Positions 25,643 to 35,540 of a DNA stretch of 64,000 bases are shown in pieces. This stretch comes from Ruegeria arenilitoris. Its GTDB lineage: Bacteria; Pseudomonadota; Alphaproteobacteria; Rhodobacterales; Rhodobacteraceae. Every line of letters starts with the position of its first letter. Within the stretch, counting starts at the first letter, position 1. The position numbers and the translations under genes were made by a program. The DNA lies in NCBI RefSeq assembly GCF_042675705.1, contig NZ_JBHTJJ010000001.1; one strand, given 5' to 3'. The notes under the pieces are model-generated. The model had not been told where the DNA came from. It saw only the letters and a list, made by a program, of their open reading frames with translations, and did not search any database.

Positions 25643-27484
25643 ATGGCCGCAGGCATTAATAAACTCTCCAAAACCTTCGTCTGGATTCTCATGGGCATGC
25701 TGATGCTGGGTCTTGCCGGTTTTGGCGCCGTCAACCTCAGCGGAACGGTACGCACTGTCGCCCAGGTCGGGGATGAGGACGTTTCGGTCGATGCCTATGT
25801 CCGCGAGCTGCAGCGGGAAATCCGCGCGGTCGAGGCGCAGACCGGTCAACCGATGCAGATGTCACAAGCCCGCGAGCTGGGGCTGGATCAGCGGGCCTTG
25901 GCGCGTCTGGTTTCGCTGGCAGCCCTGAACAACGAGGTCGCACAGCTAGGTGTTTCGATCGGTGATGCCAACCTGCAGAAGGAAATCGTCGGCATTCAGG
26001 CCTTTCAGGGCCCTGACGGATCTTTTGACCGCGAAGCCTACCGCTTCCAGCTGGAACAGATCGGCATGACCGAAACCGAGTTCGAGGAAGACCTGCGAAA
26101 GGAAACAGCACGGACAATTGTCCAAGGCGCGATGATGGACGGTGTTGAAATGCCCGCAATCATGACCAAAGCCTTGGCCGACTATGTTCTCGCTCGCCGC
26201 AGCTTTACCGTCGCAACTCTGTCGCCGGACGCTCTGACGACCCCGATCCCCGAGCCTACAGACGCCGAGATTCAAGCGTATTACGACGCGAATACCGATC
26301 GGTTCACCCTGCCGCGCACCAAAAAGATCACCTACGCCGTTCTGTCGCCGGAGATGCTGCAGGATACGGTCGAAATCGACGAAGACGCGCTCAAGCGTCT
26401 GTATGAACAGCGCAAGGACCAGTATCAGCAACCCGAACGTCGTCTGGTTGAGCGGCTGGTCTACCCCTCGGAAGAAGAGGCGACTGCGGCGATGGCGCAG
26501 CTGGAAGTCGGCGGGGCGGATTTTGAGCAGCTGGTACGCGAACGCGAACTTGAACTGAGCAGCGTCGATCTGGGTGATGTGACCCGCGAAGATTTGGGCG
26601 AGGCCGCGGATGCCGTTTTTACCGCAGAGATTGATCAGGTCGTGGGTCCCCTGCCCTCGGTCTTTGGTCCGGCCCTGTTCCGGGTCAACGGATCGCTGGC
26701 CGAACAGAACGTGAGCTTTGAGGACGCCGAACCGGAACTGCGCGCAGAGCTGGCCGGCGAACGCGCCCGGCGCCTGATCGAAAGCCAGGCCGAAGATATC
26801 AACGACATGCTGGCCGGCGGCGCCACGCTGGAAGAGTTGGCCAACGAAACCGAAATGGAGCTTGGCAAGATTGACTGGACCCGCCAAAGCGACGACGGCA
26901 TCGCCGCGTATGACGGCTTCCGCCAGGCCGCTCAGGCCGTCCGCGAAGATGATTTCCCGGAAATCGGATTCCTCGAGGATGGTTCGATCTTTGCCCTGCG
27001 GCTGGATGAGGTTCTGCCGCCGCGCCCCGAGCCGCTGGAGTCCGCTCGCGACCGCGTCGCCGCCGCATGGGTACAGGAACAGACGGCCAAGGCGCTTGAG
27101 GAACAGGCCAACGGCATCGTGACTCAATTGGCCGTCGACGGTGATTTCACGGCGACCGGTCTGCCATTCCGTGTCGAAAACGCGCTGACCCGTACCGCGT
27201 TTCTGGATAACGTACCGGCCGACTTCATGACCCAGATCTTTGAGATGGAGCCCAATGAGCTGCGCGTGATCGCGGGACCGGATGCGGCATTCATCGTTCG
27301 GCTGGACGAGGTTCTTCCGCCTGCGGAAACCGACGAACAGCGCCTGATGCAGGAAGCCGCTGCCGCTCAGCTGAACCAGGCACTGGCCCAAAACATCTTC
27401 GACATCTATGTGCGCGACGCTCAGACACGCGTGCGGCCGACCCTGGACCAGCGCGCGCTGAACGCGGTTCAGGCCAACTTCTGA
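25643..27484 (+). CDS. ppiD: Membrane-anchored peptidyl-prolyl cis-trans isomerase (PpiD-like)
   Basis: The 613-residue protein has a single N-terminal transmembrane anchor (about 10-33, KTFVWILMGMLMLGLAGFGA) and then a SurA/PpiD-type chaperone region in the periplasm. A parvulin-like PPIC domain lies near 225-355 (KITYAVLSPEMLQDTVEID, then VGPLPSVFGPALFRVNG) and a long helical C-terminal part follows. PpiD assists folding of exported proteins at the Sec translocon. Parvulin catalytic residues are not clearly conserved, which is common for this group. It is directly upstream of trpE with an 11-base gap, so trpE may share its promoter. Confidence 0.85.
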   Translation: MAAGINKLSKTFVWILMGMLMLGLAGFGAVNLSGTVRTVAQVGDEDVSVDAYVRELQREIRAVEAQTGQPMQMSQARELGLDQRALARLVSLAALNNEVAQLGVSIGDANLQKEIVGIQAFQGPDGSFDREAYRFQLEQIGMTETEFEEDLRKETARTIVQGAMMDGVEMPAIMTKALADYVLARRSFTVATLSPDALTTPIPEPTDAEIQAYYDANTDRFTLPRTKKITYAVLSPEMLQDTVEIDEDALKRLYEQRKDQYQQPERRLVERLVYPSEEEATAAMAQLEVGGADFEQLVRERELELSSVDLGDVTREDLGEAADAVFTAEIDQVVGPLPSVFGPALFRVNGSLAEQNVSFEDAEPELRAELAGERARRLIESQAEDINDMLAGGATLEELANETEMELGKIDWTRQSDDGIAAYDGFRQAAQAVREDDFPEIGFLEDGSIFALRLDEVLPPRPEPLESARDRVAAAWVQEQTAKALEEQANGIVTQLAVDGDFTATGLPFRVENALTRTAFLDNVPADFMTQIFEMEPNELRVIAGPDAAFIVRLDEVLPPAETDEQRLMQEAAAAQLNQALAQNIFDIYVRDAQTRVRPTLDQRALNAVQANF

Positions 27485-27495
27485 CCGGAACTAAA

Positions 27496-29007
27496 ATGGC
27501 TCTGACACCCGATTTCGACAGCTTTGCCCGCGCCTACGAGGCCGGACAGAACCAAGTCGTTTATACCCGTCTGGCCGCGGATCTGGACACACCGGTTTCG
27601 CTGATGCTCAAGCTGACGGGCGCCCAGAAGGACGCCTTCGTCCTTGAATCGGTGACCGGAGGCGAAGTTCGCGGGCGGTATTCGATCATCGGGATGAAGC
27701 CGGATCTGATCTGGCGCTGTCGGGGCGAAACCTCGGAATTGAACCGTTCGGTGCGGTTTGATGCGGATGCGTTCGACGCGCAAGATGGCAACCCGATGGA
27801 CAACCTGCGCGCGCTGCTCGCCGAAAGCGGCATCGACCTGCCCGATGACCTGCCCCAGGCTGCGGCCGGCCTGTTCGGTTATCTGGGATACGACATGGTG
27901 CGCCTTGTCGAACACCTGCCGGATGTGAACCCCGATCCTCTGGGGCTGCCGGATGCGATACTGCTGCGCCCGTCGGTGGTTGCGGTCTTGGACGGTGTGA
28001 AAGGCGAAGTCACCATTGTGTCTCCGGCCTGGGCCAGCGACGGGCAGTCAGCCAAGGCCGCCTACGCACAAGCGGCCGAGCGTGTGATGGACGCGGTGCG
28101 CGACCTGGAACGCGCGATGCCCTCGGAATCGCGGGATTTGGGCGAAGCGCACGAGATCGCGCCGCCGGTATCCAACTTCACCAAATCGGGCTACATGGAA
28201 GCCGTAGAAAAGGCCAAGGAGTACATCCAGGCTGGTGACATCTTCCAGGTGGTTCCGGCACAACGCTGGACGCAGGATTTCCCGCTGCCGCCCTTTGCAC
28301 TGTATCGTTCCTTGCGCCGCACGAATCCGTCGCCGTTCATGTTCTATTTCAACTTCGGTGGCTTTCAGGTGATCGGCGCCAGCCCCGAGATACTTGTACG
28401 CGTGTTCGGCAACGAAGTGACCATCCGGCCGATCGCCGGAACACGTCCCCGTGGTGCGACCCCCGAAGAGGACAAGGCCAACGAGCTGGATTTGCTGGCC
28501 GACAAAAAGGAACTGGCCGAGCACCTCATGCTGCTGGACCTGGGCCGCAACGACACAGGTCGCGTGTCCAAAATCGGCACCGTCCGCCCGACCGAGGAAT
28601 TCATCATCGAGCGCTACAGCCACGTGATGCACATCGTGTCGAACCTTGTGGGCGAGTTGGCCGACGACAAGGATGCCCTGGACGCCTTCTTTGCCGGGAT
28701 GCCTGCGGGCACGGTTTCGGGTGCACCGAAGGTCCGGGCGATGCAGATCATCGACGAGTTGGAACCCGAAAAGCGCGGTGTCTACGGCGGCGGTGTCGGC
28801 TATTTCAGCGCCGGTGGCGACATGGACATGTGCATTGCGCTGCGTACAGCCATCGTGAAGGACCAGAAACTTTATATCCAGGCCGGCGGTGGTGTCGTCT
28901 ATGACAGCGACCCCGAGGCCGAATATATGGAAACCGTGCACAAATCGAATGCGATCAGGCGGGCCGCCGCGGATGCGGCGCGGTTCACCGGATCCGGGAA
29001 TTCATAA
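27496..29007 (+). CDS. trpE: Anthranilate synthase component I
   Basis: The 503-residue enzyme converts chorismate to anthranilate with the TrpG amidotransferase. The tryptophan-feedback motif of the LLES type appears as VLESVTGGE near the N terminus. The catalytic chorismate-binding core contains NPSPFMFYFNFGGFQVIGASPEILV, IAGTRPRGATPEED, FIIERYSHVMHIVSNL and GTVSGAPKVRAMQII. It follows ppiD by 11 bases and ends in a strong bidirectional terminator. Its partner trpG lies 1.7 kb away beyond a gene on the opposite strand, so trpE and trpGDC are separate transcription units. Confidence 0.95.
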   Translation: MALTPDFDSFARAYEAGQNQVVYTRLAADLDTPVSLMLKLTGAQKDAFVLESVTGGEVRGRYSIIGMKPDLIWRCRGETSELNRSVRFDADAFDAQDGNPMDNLRALLAESGIDLPDDLPQAAAGLFGYLGYDMVRLVEHLPDVNPDPLGLPDAILLRPSVVAVLDGVKGEVTIVSPAWASDGQSAKAAYAQAAERVMDAVRDLERAMPSESRDLGEAHEIAPPVSNFTKSGYMEAVEKAKEYIQAGDIFQVVPAQRWTQDFPLPPFALYRSLRRTNPSPFMFYFNFGGFQVIGASPEILVRVFGNEVTIRPIAGTRPRGATPEEDKANELDLLADKKELAEHLMLLDLGRNDTGRVSKIGTVRPTEEFIIERYSHVMHIVSNLVGELADDKDALDAFFAGMPAGTVSGAPKVRAMQIIDELEPEKRGVYGGGVGYFSAGGDMDMCIALRTAIVKDQKLYIQAGGGVVYDSDPEAEYMETVHKSNAIRRAAADAARFTGSGNS

Positions 29008-29011
29008 AAAA

Positions 29012-29034
29012 GGCGGCCAAACTGGCCGCCTTTT
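29012..29034. terminator. Bidirectional terminator after trpE
   Basis: The stem GGCGGCC/GGCCGCC encloses a five-base loop. It is flanked by an A-run upstream (29006-29011) and TTTT downstream, so it has a T-tract in either direction. It ends both trpE (plus) and the convergent polysaccharide-deacetylase-like gene (minus). Confidence 0.85.
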
Positions 29035-29052
29035 CTTCTTTTTCTACGCTGA

Positions 29053-30516
29053 TTACTGGATCTGGCTTTTCATCACCGCCGAGATCGGGGCCAGGGCAAC
29101 TCGGTTGCCGCGATCCTCAAGCCCCCAGAGCAACAACGCCGAAATTGTCTCGGGCCGCAATCGGCCCAGCATCACAACCGCGCCTTCCTGCCCGGCACGA
29201 AAAGCGGCCTGGTCCAGAAACCGGCGCATGACCGTTGGATCCTGACGCGCACCGTCGATGTCGCGGAACACCACACTGGATGGAATACCGGCCCGCGCGG
29301 CCAGCTTTTGAACGGTATTCAGCCCGTTGTCCTGCACGACCAGCCCACGGCCCGTTCCTGCCGCGATGGCAGCCACCTGATCGGCCAACTTTCGGTTGCC
29401 TTGTATCCCGGTGTTCACGCCCTCAAGCAGGCCAACGGTTTCAGGCAAGGTTTCAAGCCAGACCGCCAGCGAAACTTCGGCATCCTGCGCGCTGGCCGCC
29501 TTTGGCAGGTCGGTCAAGGCCAGAACCTCGAACCCAGCCTCGCGATAGCGCTTCATCTTCTCCGCCGCTTGCGGATCCGAAGGGCTGACCGCAAAGCTCA
29601 GTGGATACGGAAAATCCTTCAGCGCCTCAGCCCCGAACGCACCTTCGTCATCGATCAGGATGATCGACATCAGCGGTTTGGCATCCGGGTTGTCAAAGGC
29701 AGCCGCATAAGCATCGATCGGCTTGCCGGGCATGCCCTCACCCTCTGCCGGCTGATCGGCCGGGGCATCATCGCGTTCGGTCAGCGGGATCACGCGTTTG
29801 CCGGCAATCGAGGATGAGGCCGTTGCCTGTTCGCCGCCGATCTGGGGCAAGGCCGCGATCCGGGCCCGTTTGCGAGGCTGCGTGTCTTCGTCCCCCTCGA
29901 CCGCGATCGGGCTGTCGCCGGTTCCGGTCGGTTGATCCGGCTCAGGCGTCGACGGCAGCACAGCTGTTTCCGGCTCGGGGGTCGCTTCGGGTTCCGCATT
30001 TGCCGTGGTCTCTGGTTCGGCGGTCTCGGGCTCGACGGCCGTGACCTCTTGCGCCGGTGGCTGCGGTGCGGTCGGCGGCGTCGCGTCCACAGTGACAGGC
30101 TGGACCTCTTCGTCCGGGCTGGACGGAACCGGTCCGGGCGCCGGGGGCGCGGCTGGCGCGTCGGTCGTCACATCGACCGACGCGGCATCTCCTGCACCCG
30201 GGTGGTTCAGGCCTGCTACGGTGTCACCAACCTGCGGACGATCATCCGGCTCGGCCTGAATGCCATCCAGCCCAGTGGCCCCATCCGACGTATCGTCCAG
30301 CGCCTCAAGCGCTCGTGGTGCGATTTCGACAAGATCGGAATCCGGACCAGCGCCCTGCACCTCAGTATCCGCCTTGGGCAGATCGGCTTCCGCCGCGGCT
30401 GGCGCCGCTGTCTGAATATCCGGTTTGCTGCCAAGTGGCGTGTTCAGGGAAAGCACTGCGCCCAGAACCAACACAACGACCGCGCCGGCGATCATTCCAC
30501 CGATAAATCCGCCCAT
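29053..30516 (-). CDS. Divergent polysaccharide deacetylase-family membrane protein with long Pro/Ala/Glu-rich linker
   Basis: This 487-residue protein has a single N-terminal transmembrane helix (MGGFIGGMIAGAVVVLVLGAV). A long low-complexity region rich in Pro, Ala, Glu and Thr (about 35-260) follows, and then a C-terminal domain of about 220 residues. The C-terminal part (MSIILIDDEGAFG, PYPLSFAVSP, GFEVLALTDLP, GRGLVVQDNGLN) matches the divergent polysaccharide-deacetylase group found next to cell-division or murein genes. Catalytic activity is uncertain. The linker suggests the domain reaches across the periplasm toward peptidoglycan. ATG 30516 or a slightly longer start at 30540 is possible. 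Confidence 0.83.
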   Translation of the reverse strand: MGGFIGGMIAGAVVVLVLGAVLSLNTPLGSKPDIQTAAPAAAEADLPKADTEVQGAGPDSDLVEIAPRALEALDDTSDGATGLDGIQAEPDDRPQVGDTVAGLNHPGAGDAASVDVTTDAPAAPPAPGPVPSSPDEEVQPVTVDATPPTAPQPPAQEVTAVEPETAEPETTANAEPEATPEPETAVLPSTPEPDQPTGTGDSPIAVEGDEDTQPRKRARIAALPQIGGEQATASSSIAGKRVIPLTERDDAPADQPAEGEGMPGKPIDAYAAAFDNPDAKPLMSIILIDDEGAFGAEALKDFPYPLSFAVSPSDPQAAEKMKRYREAGFEVLALTDLPKAASAQDAEVSLAVWLETLPETVGLLEGVNTGIQGNRKLADQVAAIAAGTGRGLVVQDNGLNTVQKLAARAGIPSSVVFRDIDGARQDPTVMRRFLDQAAFRAGQEGAVVMLGRLRPETISALLLWGLEDRGNRVALAPISAVMKSQIQ

Positions 30517-30712
30517 CTGTTCTTGCCTCTCGTCTTTCATCCTGCCTCGGCAGCCCGTGCACCGTCTCTGCGGCACTCACCCGTCCGGTCGCCTTGTAGA
30601 GGTTGTCCCCTTGACGCTGCCGCACAAGCCTGAGCATGTATGTCCCAACACTATACCGTGGCGCGGGGCTGTATCGCCAGTCCGAATTGCCCAAACACAA
30701 GACAAGTGCCAA

Positions 30713-31290
<578 letters not shown>

Positions 31291-31294
<4 letters not shown>

Positions 31295-32310
31295 GTGACG
31301 CGCTGAAACCGTTGATCGGAGCTGCGGCCGATCGCGCCCTGACCCGTGCCGAAGCCGAACAGGCCTTTGAGATCCTGTTTGAGGGCCGCGCCACGCCCAG
31401 CCAGATCGGCGGTCTGTTGATGGCCATGCGGACGCGCGGCGAAACGGTCGAGGAATATGCCGCCGCCGCCGCCGTGATGCGCGCGAAATGCAACGCGGTC
31501 AAAGCGCCATCTGGCGCGATCGACATCGTGGGGACCGGCGGCGACGGGAAAGGCACGCTCAATATCTCGACCGCAACGGCCTTTGTCGTGGCTGGCGCGG
31601 GCGTGACCGTGGCCAAGCATGGCAACCGGAATCTCAGCTCGAAATCCGGGGCCGCCGACGCATTGGGACAGATGGGAATCAACGTGATGGTCGGGTCGCA
31701 AGTTGTTGAAAAAGCTTTGCAGACCGTCGGCATCGGGTTCATGATGGCGCCCATGCATCACCCGGCCATCGCCCATGTAATGCCCACCCGGCAAGAGCTT
31801 GGCACCCGAACCATCTTCAACATCCTTGGCCCCCTGACCAACCCCGCCGGCGTCAAGCGGCAGCTGACCGGAGCCTTCAGCCGTGACCTGATCCGACCGA
31901 TGGCCGAGACCCTTGGCCTGCTTGGGGCCGAGCACGCCTGGCTGGTACATGGCTCGGACGGGACCGACGAGTTGACGATTACTGGCATCAGCTGGGTCGC
32001 GTCGCTTGAGGACGGACGGGTGAAAGAGGTTGAACTGCATCCCGAAGATGCGGGCCTGCCGGTTCATCCGTTTGAAGATATTCTGGGCGGCACACCCGAG
32101 GAAAACGCCGTTGCGTTCCGCGCATTGCTGGATGGCGCGCCGTCGGCCTACCGGGATGCGGTCCTGCTGAACGCGGCCGCTGCCCTTGTGGTCGCCGAAG
32201 CTGCACCGGACCTGAAACAAGGCGTCGAAATGGCCGCCGAAAGCATCGACAGCGGCAAGGCGAAAGACAAGATTGCTGCTCTGGCACAACTCACACAGGA
32301 AGCCGCATGA
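31291..32310 (+). CDS. trpD: Anthranilate phosphoribosyltransferase
   Basis: The 339-residue enzyme joins anthranilate to PRPP. Conserved motifs are IDIVGTGGDGKGTLNISTA (PRPP/pyrophosphate loop), KHGNRNLSSKSGAADALGQMG, the NILGPLTNPAG segment, and the metal-binding VHGSDGTDELTITG. The start overlaps the trpG stop, and its own stop overlaps the trpC start (ATGA), so translation of the three genes is probably coupled. Confidence 0.95.
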
Positions 32311-33119
32311 CCGAAACCGTTCTGGATAAGATCAAGGCCTACAAGCTGGAAGAAGTCGCCGCCGACAAAGCCCAAGTTCCCCTGGACGAGGTTGAACAAC
32401 AAGCCCGCGAAGCGTCTGAGACGCGCGGCTTTGTGGATGCTCTGCGCACGGCCAGTCGCCGCGGTTATGGTCTGATCGCCGAAATCAAGAAAGCAAGCCC
32501 GTCCAAGGGGTTGATCCGTGAGGATTTCGATCCGCCCGCGCTGGCAAAGGCCTATGAAGAAGGCGGCGCCGCCTGCCTTTCGGTTTTGACCGACACACCC
32601 AGCTTTCAAGGTTCCAAGGAATTCCTGACCGCGGCCCGGGCTGCATGCTCGCTTCCGGCACTGCGCAAGGACTTCATGTATGATCCCTATCAAGTGGTCG
32701 AAGCGCGTGCACTGGGCGCCGACTGTATCCTGATCATCATGGCATCGGTGGACGACCAGCAAGCCGCCGAACTGGAACAGACCGCGTTTGACTGGGACAT
32801 GGATGTCCTGATCGAGGTACATGACGAGGCCGAGCTTGAGCGCGCGGCCGATCTCAAAAGCCCCCTCATCGGGATAAACAACCGCAATCTCAAGACGTTC
32901 GAAACTTCGCTTGATACCACTCGTCGCTTGTCCAAGCTGGTTCCCGCTGACCGCATGATCGTGTGCGAAAGCGGGCTGAACACCCCGGAAGACCTTGCGG
33001 ATATCGCCCGCTATGGTGCCCGGTGTTTCCTGATCGGAGAAAGCCTCATGCGGCAGCAGGACGTCGCCGCCGCAACCCGTCACATCCTGTCGAACCCGCT
33101 GGTGCCGGGGGTCATGTGA
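32307..33119 (+). CDS. trpC: Indole-3-glycerol phosphate synthase
   Basis: The 270-residue TIM-barrel enzyme closes the indole ring in tryptophan synthesis. Active-site motifs are IAEIKKASPSKGLI, LSVLTDTPSFQGS, LRKDFMYDPYQV and GINNRNLKTFE, ending with VCESGLNTPEDL. It overlaps trpD at the start and moaC at the stop by one base (TGATG). The trpF, trpA and trpB genes are not in this window. Confidence 0.95.
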   Translation: MTETVLDKIKAYKLEEVAADKAQVPLDEVEQQAREASETRGFVDALRTASRRGYGLIAEIKKASPSKGLIREDFDPPALAKAYEEGGAACLSVLTDTPSFQGSKEFLTAARAACSLPALRKDFMYDPYQVVEARALGADCILIIMASVDDQQAAELEQTAFDWDMDVLIEVHDEAELERAADLKSPLIGINNRNLKTFETSLDTTRRLSKLVPADRMIVCESGLNTPEDLADIARYGARCFLIGESLMRQQDVAAATRHILSNPLVPGVM

Positions 33120-33592
33120 TGCCCCTGACGCATTTTGACAGCGACGGCCAGGCCCATATGGTCGATGTATCGGACAAGGACACGACAAACCGGGTCGCCG
33201 TTGCCGCGGGCCACGTGAAAATGGCGCAACAAACCTTTGAAATCATTTCCGAAGGCCGCGCGAAGAAGGGCGACGTTCTGGGGGTTGCCCGGTTGGCCGG
33301 GATCATGGGAGCAAAGAAGACACCGGACCTGATACCGTTGTGCCATCCCCTGCCTGTCACCAAGGTGTCGGTCGACCTGACATTGGACCCGGACCTGCCC
33401 GGCGTGCAGATCGAAGCGACGGTCAAGACCACCGGTCAGACTGGTGTCGAGATGGAGGCCCTGACAGCCGTGTCTACCGCGGCGCTGACCGTCTATGACA
33501 TGGCCAAAGCCGTCGACAAGGCAATGGAAATCGGGGGGATCCGCGTTCTGCTGAAAGATGGCGGTAAGTCAGGTCGTTACGAGGCGAAATGA
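33119..33592 (+). CDS. moaC: Cyclic pyranopterin monophosphate synthase
   Basis: The 157-residue protein completes the first step of molybdenum-cofactor synthesis with MoaA. It has the family motifs MVDVSDKDTTNR, KKTPDLIPLCHPLPVTKV, and GVEMEALTAVSTAALTVYDM with the active-site Lys in MAKAVDKAM. The start overlaps the trpC stop. The trpC-moaC-moeA order is a conserved arrangement in this group; no functional link between tryptophan and molybdopterin synthesis is implied. Confidence 0.94.
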   Translation: MPLTHFDSDGQAHMVDVSDKDTTNRVAVAAGHVKMAQQTFEIISEGRAKKGDVLGVARLAGIMGAKKTPDLIPLCHPLPVTKVSVDLTLDPDLPGVQIEATVKTTGQTGVEMEALTAVSTAALTVYDMAKAVDKAMEIGGIRVLLKDGGKSGRYEAK

Positions 33593-34761
33593 TAACGGTT
33601 GAAGAAGCCCGACAGCTGCTGTTCGGCCTGGTCGCCACCATGCCCGAAGAGCAGGTTGCGCTTGCTGACGCGGCCGGCCGAGTGCTGATGCGGGATGTCA
33701 AAGCCGAGCGGGACCAACCCCCGTTTGCCGCCTCTTCAATGGATGGATATGCGCTGAAGTCGGCCGAGGTTGAACGCCACGCGATGTTCAAGGTCATCGG
33801 TGAGGCCGCCGCTGGTCAGCGTTTCACGGGTACGGTTGGCCCGGGTCAGGCGGTTCGGATCTTCACCGGGGCGCCTGTCCCCGAGGGGGCAGATTTCGTC
33901 GTCATCCAGGAAGACACCGACCTGCGCGGCGATCTGTTGACGATCACGGAAGATCCCGGCCAAAAAACCAACATCCGACCGGCAGGCGTGGATTTTACCA
34001 TCGGCGATACGGTTAGTGCACCGCGAGTTCTCTCGCCCGAAGATCTTGCATTGCTGGCGGCGATGAATGTTCCATTCGTCTCCGTGGCCACCAAACCCCA
34101 GATCGCGCTGATCGCCACGGGAAACGAGCTGGTCATGCCGGGCGAAGCTCCGGGACCTGACCAGATCATTGCCTCGAACTCGTTTGGCATCAAAGCGTTG
34201 CTCGAGAAGGCTGGCGCACATGTTCGCATGTTGCCAGTGGCACAAGACACACTGTCATCGCTGGAAACCGCGTTTGGCTTGGCCGAAGGCGCCGATCTGG
34301 TCGTGACAATTGGTGGAGCGTCGGTGGGTGACTACGACCTTGTGGCCGAAGCATCGCAACGGCTGGGGCTCGAACAATCCTTCTACAAGGTCCTGATGCG
34401 CCCCGGCAAGCCGCTGATGGCCGGGCGGCTGGGTGATGCGGCGATGATCGGGTTGCCCGGCAACCCAGTCAGCGCGATGGTTTGCGGATATCTCTTCCTG
34501 GTTCCCTTGGTCAAAAAAATGCTGGGCATCCAGACTGTTGATCCGATACTCCATCAGGCCATCCTGTCGAAGGCCCTGCCACCAAACGGCCCGCGCGAGC
34601 ACTATATGCGCGCTCGATTGGAAAGCGATGGGATACGCGCCTTCGAGGATCAGGACAGTTCGCTGCTCAGCGTTCTGGCGCGGTCGAACGCCTTGCTGAT
34701 GCGCCCTCCAAACGATCCCGCGCGGGCTGCGGGGGAAACGGTGTCCTACCTGCCGATTTAG
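33589..34761 (+). CDS. moeA: Molybdopterin molybdenumtransferase
   Basis: The 390-residue protein inserts molybdate into adenylated molybdopterin. The characteristic stretches are the N-terminal RDQPPFAASSMDGYALKS, GTVGPGQAVRIFTGAPVPEGAD, the central TGNELVMPGEAPGPDQIIASN and the MoCF-domain motif TIGGASVGDYDLV, followed by MRPGKPLMAGRLGDAAMIGLPGNPVSAM. The start overlaps moaC (ATGA). It is the last gene before the separately promoted lexA. Confidence 0.94.
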   Translation: MITVEEARQLLFGLVATMPEEQVALADAAGRVLMRDVKAERDQPPFAASSMDGYALKSAEVERHAMFKVIGEAAAGQRFTGTVGPGQAVRIFTGAPVPEGADFVVIQEDTDLRGDLLTITEDPGQKTNIRPAGVDFTIGDTVSAPRVLSPEDLALLAAMNVPFVSVATKPQIALIATGNELVMPGEAPGPDQIIASNSFGIKALLEKAGAHVRMLPVAQDTLSSLETAFGLAEGADLVVTIGGASVGDYDLVAEASQRLGLEQSFYKVLMRPGKPLMAGRLGDAAMIGLPGNPVSAMVCGYLFLVPLVKKMLGIQTVDPILHQAILSKALPPNGPREHYMRARLESDGIRAFEDQDSSLLSVLARSNALLMRPPNDPARAAGETVSYLPI

Positions 34762-34779
34762 GTTCAGCCGGCAAATCCA

Positions 34780-34808
34780 TTGACACAAAACGTGAACATG
34801 CGTAGAAC
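34780..34808 (+). promoter_or_regulatory. lexA promoter with embedded LexA (SOS) box
   Basis: A -35 TTGACA (34780-34785) and a -10-like TAGAAC (34803-34808) are spaced by 17 bases. Between and overlapping the -10 is GAAC-N7-GAAC (34794-34808). This is the alphaproteobacterial LexA binding motif. A repressor bound there would block the polymerase, so lexA is most likely autoregulated and SOS-inducible. Confidence 0.87.
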
Positions 34809-34841
34809 AAAAGAAAACGCATGGGCAACGAGGTGTGAGCG

Positions 34842-35540
34842 ATGCTGACCAAGAAGCAATTGGATTTGCTGGAATTCATCCACAAACGCGTTCAGGCGGA
34901 CGGTGTTCCACCCAGCTTTGACGAAATGAAAACGGCGTTGGACCTGAGATCCAAATCCGGCATCCATCGGTTGATCACCGCGCTGGAAGAGCGTGGGTTC
35001 ATTCGGCGTCTCGCCCACAGGGCGCGCGCGATCGAGATCGTGAAACTGCCTGAAAGCCTGGGAGGCGAGCCGACCGCCGGCTTCACGCCCCGCGTGATCG
35101 AAGGTGACAAGCCCAGCGTGCCCCGCCCCGCCAATGTCGAGCCTGTGTCGGTGGACGCTCTCGAACTTCCGGTGATGGGCAGAATTGCCGCCGGTGTTCC
35201 GATCGAGGCGATCAGCCACGTTTCCCATCATGTTGCGGTACCGGGCACGATGGTATCGGGCCGTGGCGAACACTATGCCCTTGAGGTGCGCGGAGATTCC
35301 ATGATCGACGCCGGTATCAATGACGGGGACGTGGTCGTGATCCGCGAAACATCTTCGGCAGACAATGGCGACATTGTCGTGGCCTTGGTCGAAGACCAGG
35401 AAGCAACCCTCAAAAGGTTCTTCCGGCGCGGCCAGGCGATCGCGCTCGAGGCTGCCAACCCCGCCTACGAAACGCGGGTATTGCCCGAGGACAAGGTCAA
35501 GGTCCAAGGGCGTCTGGTCGGACTTATTCGGACTTACTGA
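34842..35540 (+). CDS. lexA: SOS repressor LexA
   Basis: The 232-residue repressor has an N-terminal winged helix (about 1-65, LTKKQLDLLEFIHKR and LRSKSGIHRLITALEERGFIRR) and a C-terminal self-cleaving protease. The cleavage site is Ala117-Gly118 (MGRIAAGVP). The catalytic dyad is Ser153 (RGDSMIDAG) and Lys191 (ATLKRFF). The hydrophilic linker of about 40 residues is longer than in E. coli, typical of alphaproteobacteria. A matching SOS box lies upstream. Its stop overlaps the convergent comEC gene by 17 bases. Confidence 0.97.
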   Translation: MLTKKQLDLLEFIHKRVQADGVPPSFDEMKTALDLRSKSGIHRLITALEERGFIRRLAHRARAIEIVKLPESLGGEPTAGFTPRVIEGDKPSVPRPANVEPVSVDALELPVMGRIAAGVPIEAISHVSHHVAVPGTMVSGRGEHYALEVRGDSMIDAGINDGDVVVIRETSSADNGDIVVALVEDQEATLKRFFRRGQAIALEAANPAYETRVLPEDKVKVQGRLVGLIRTY

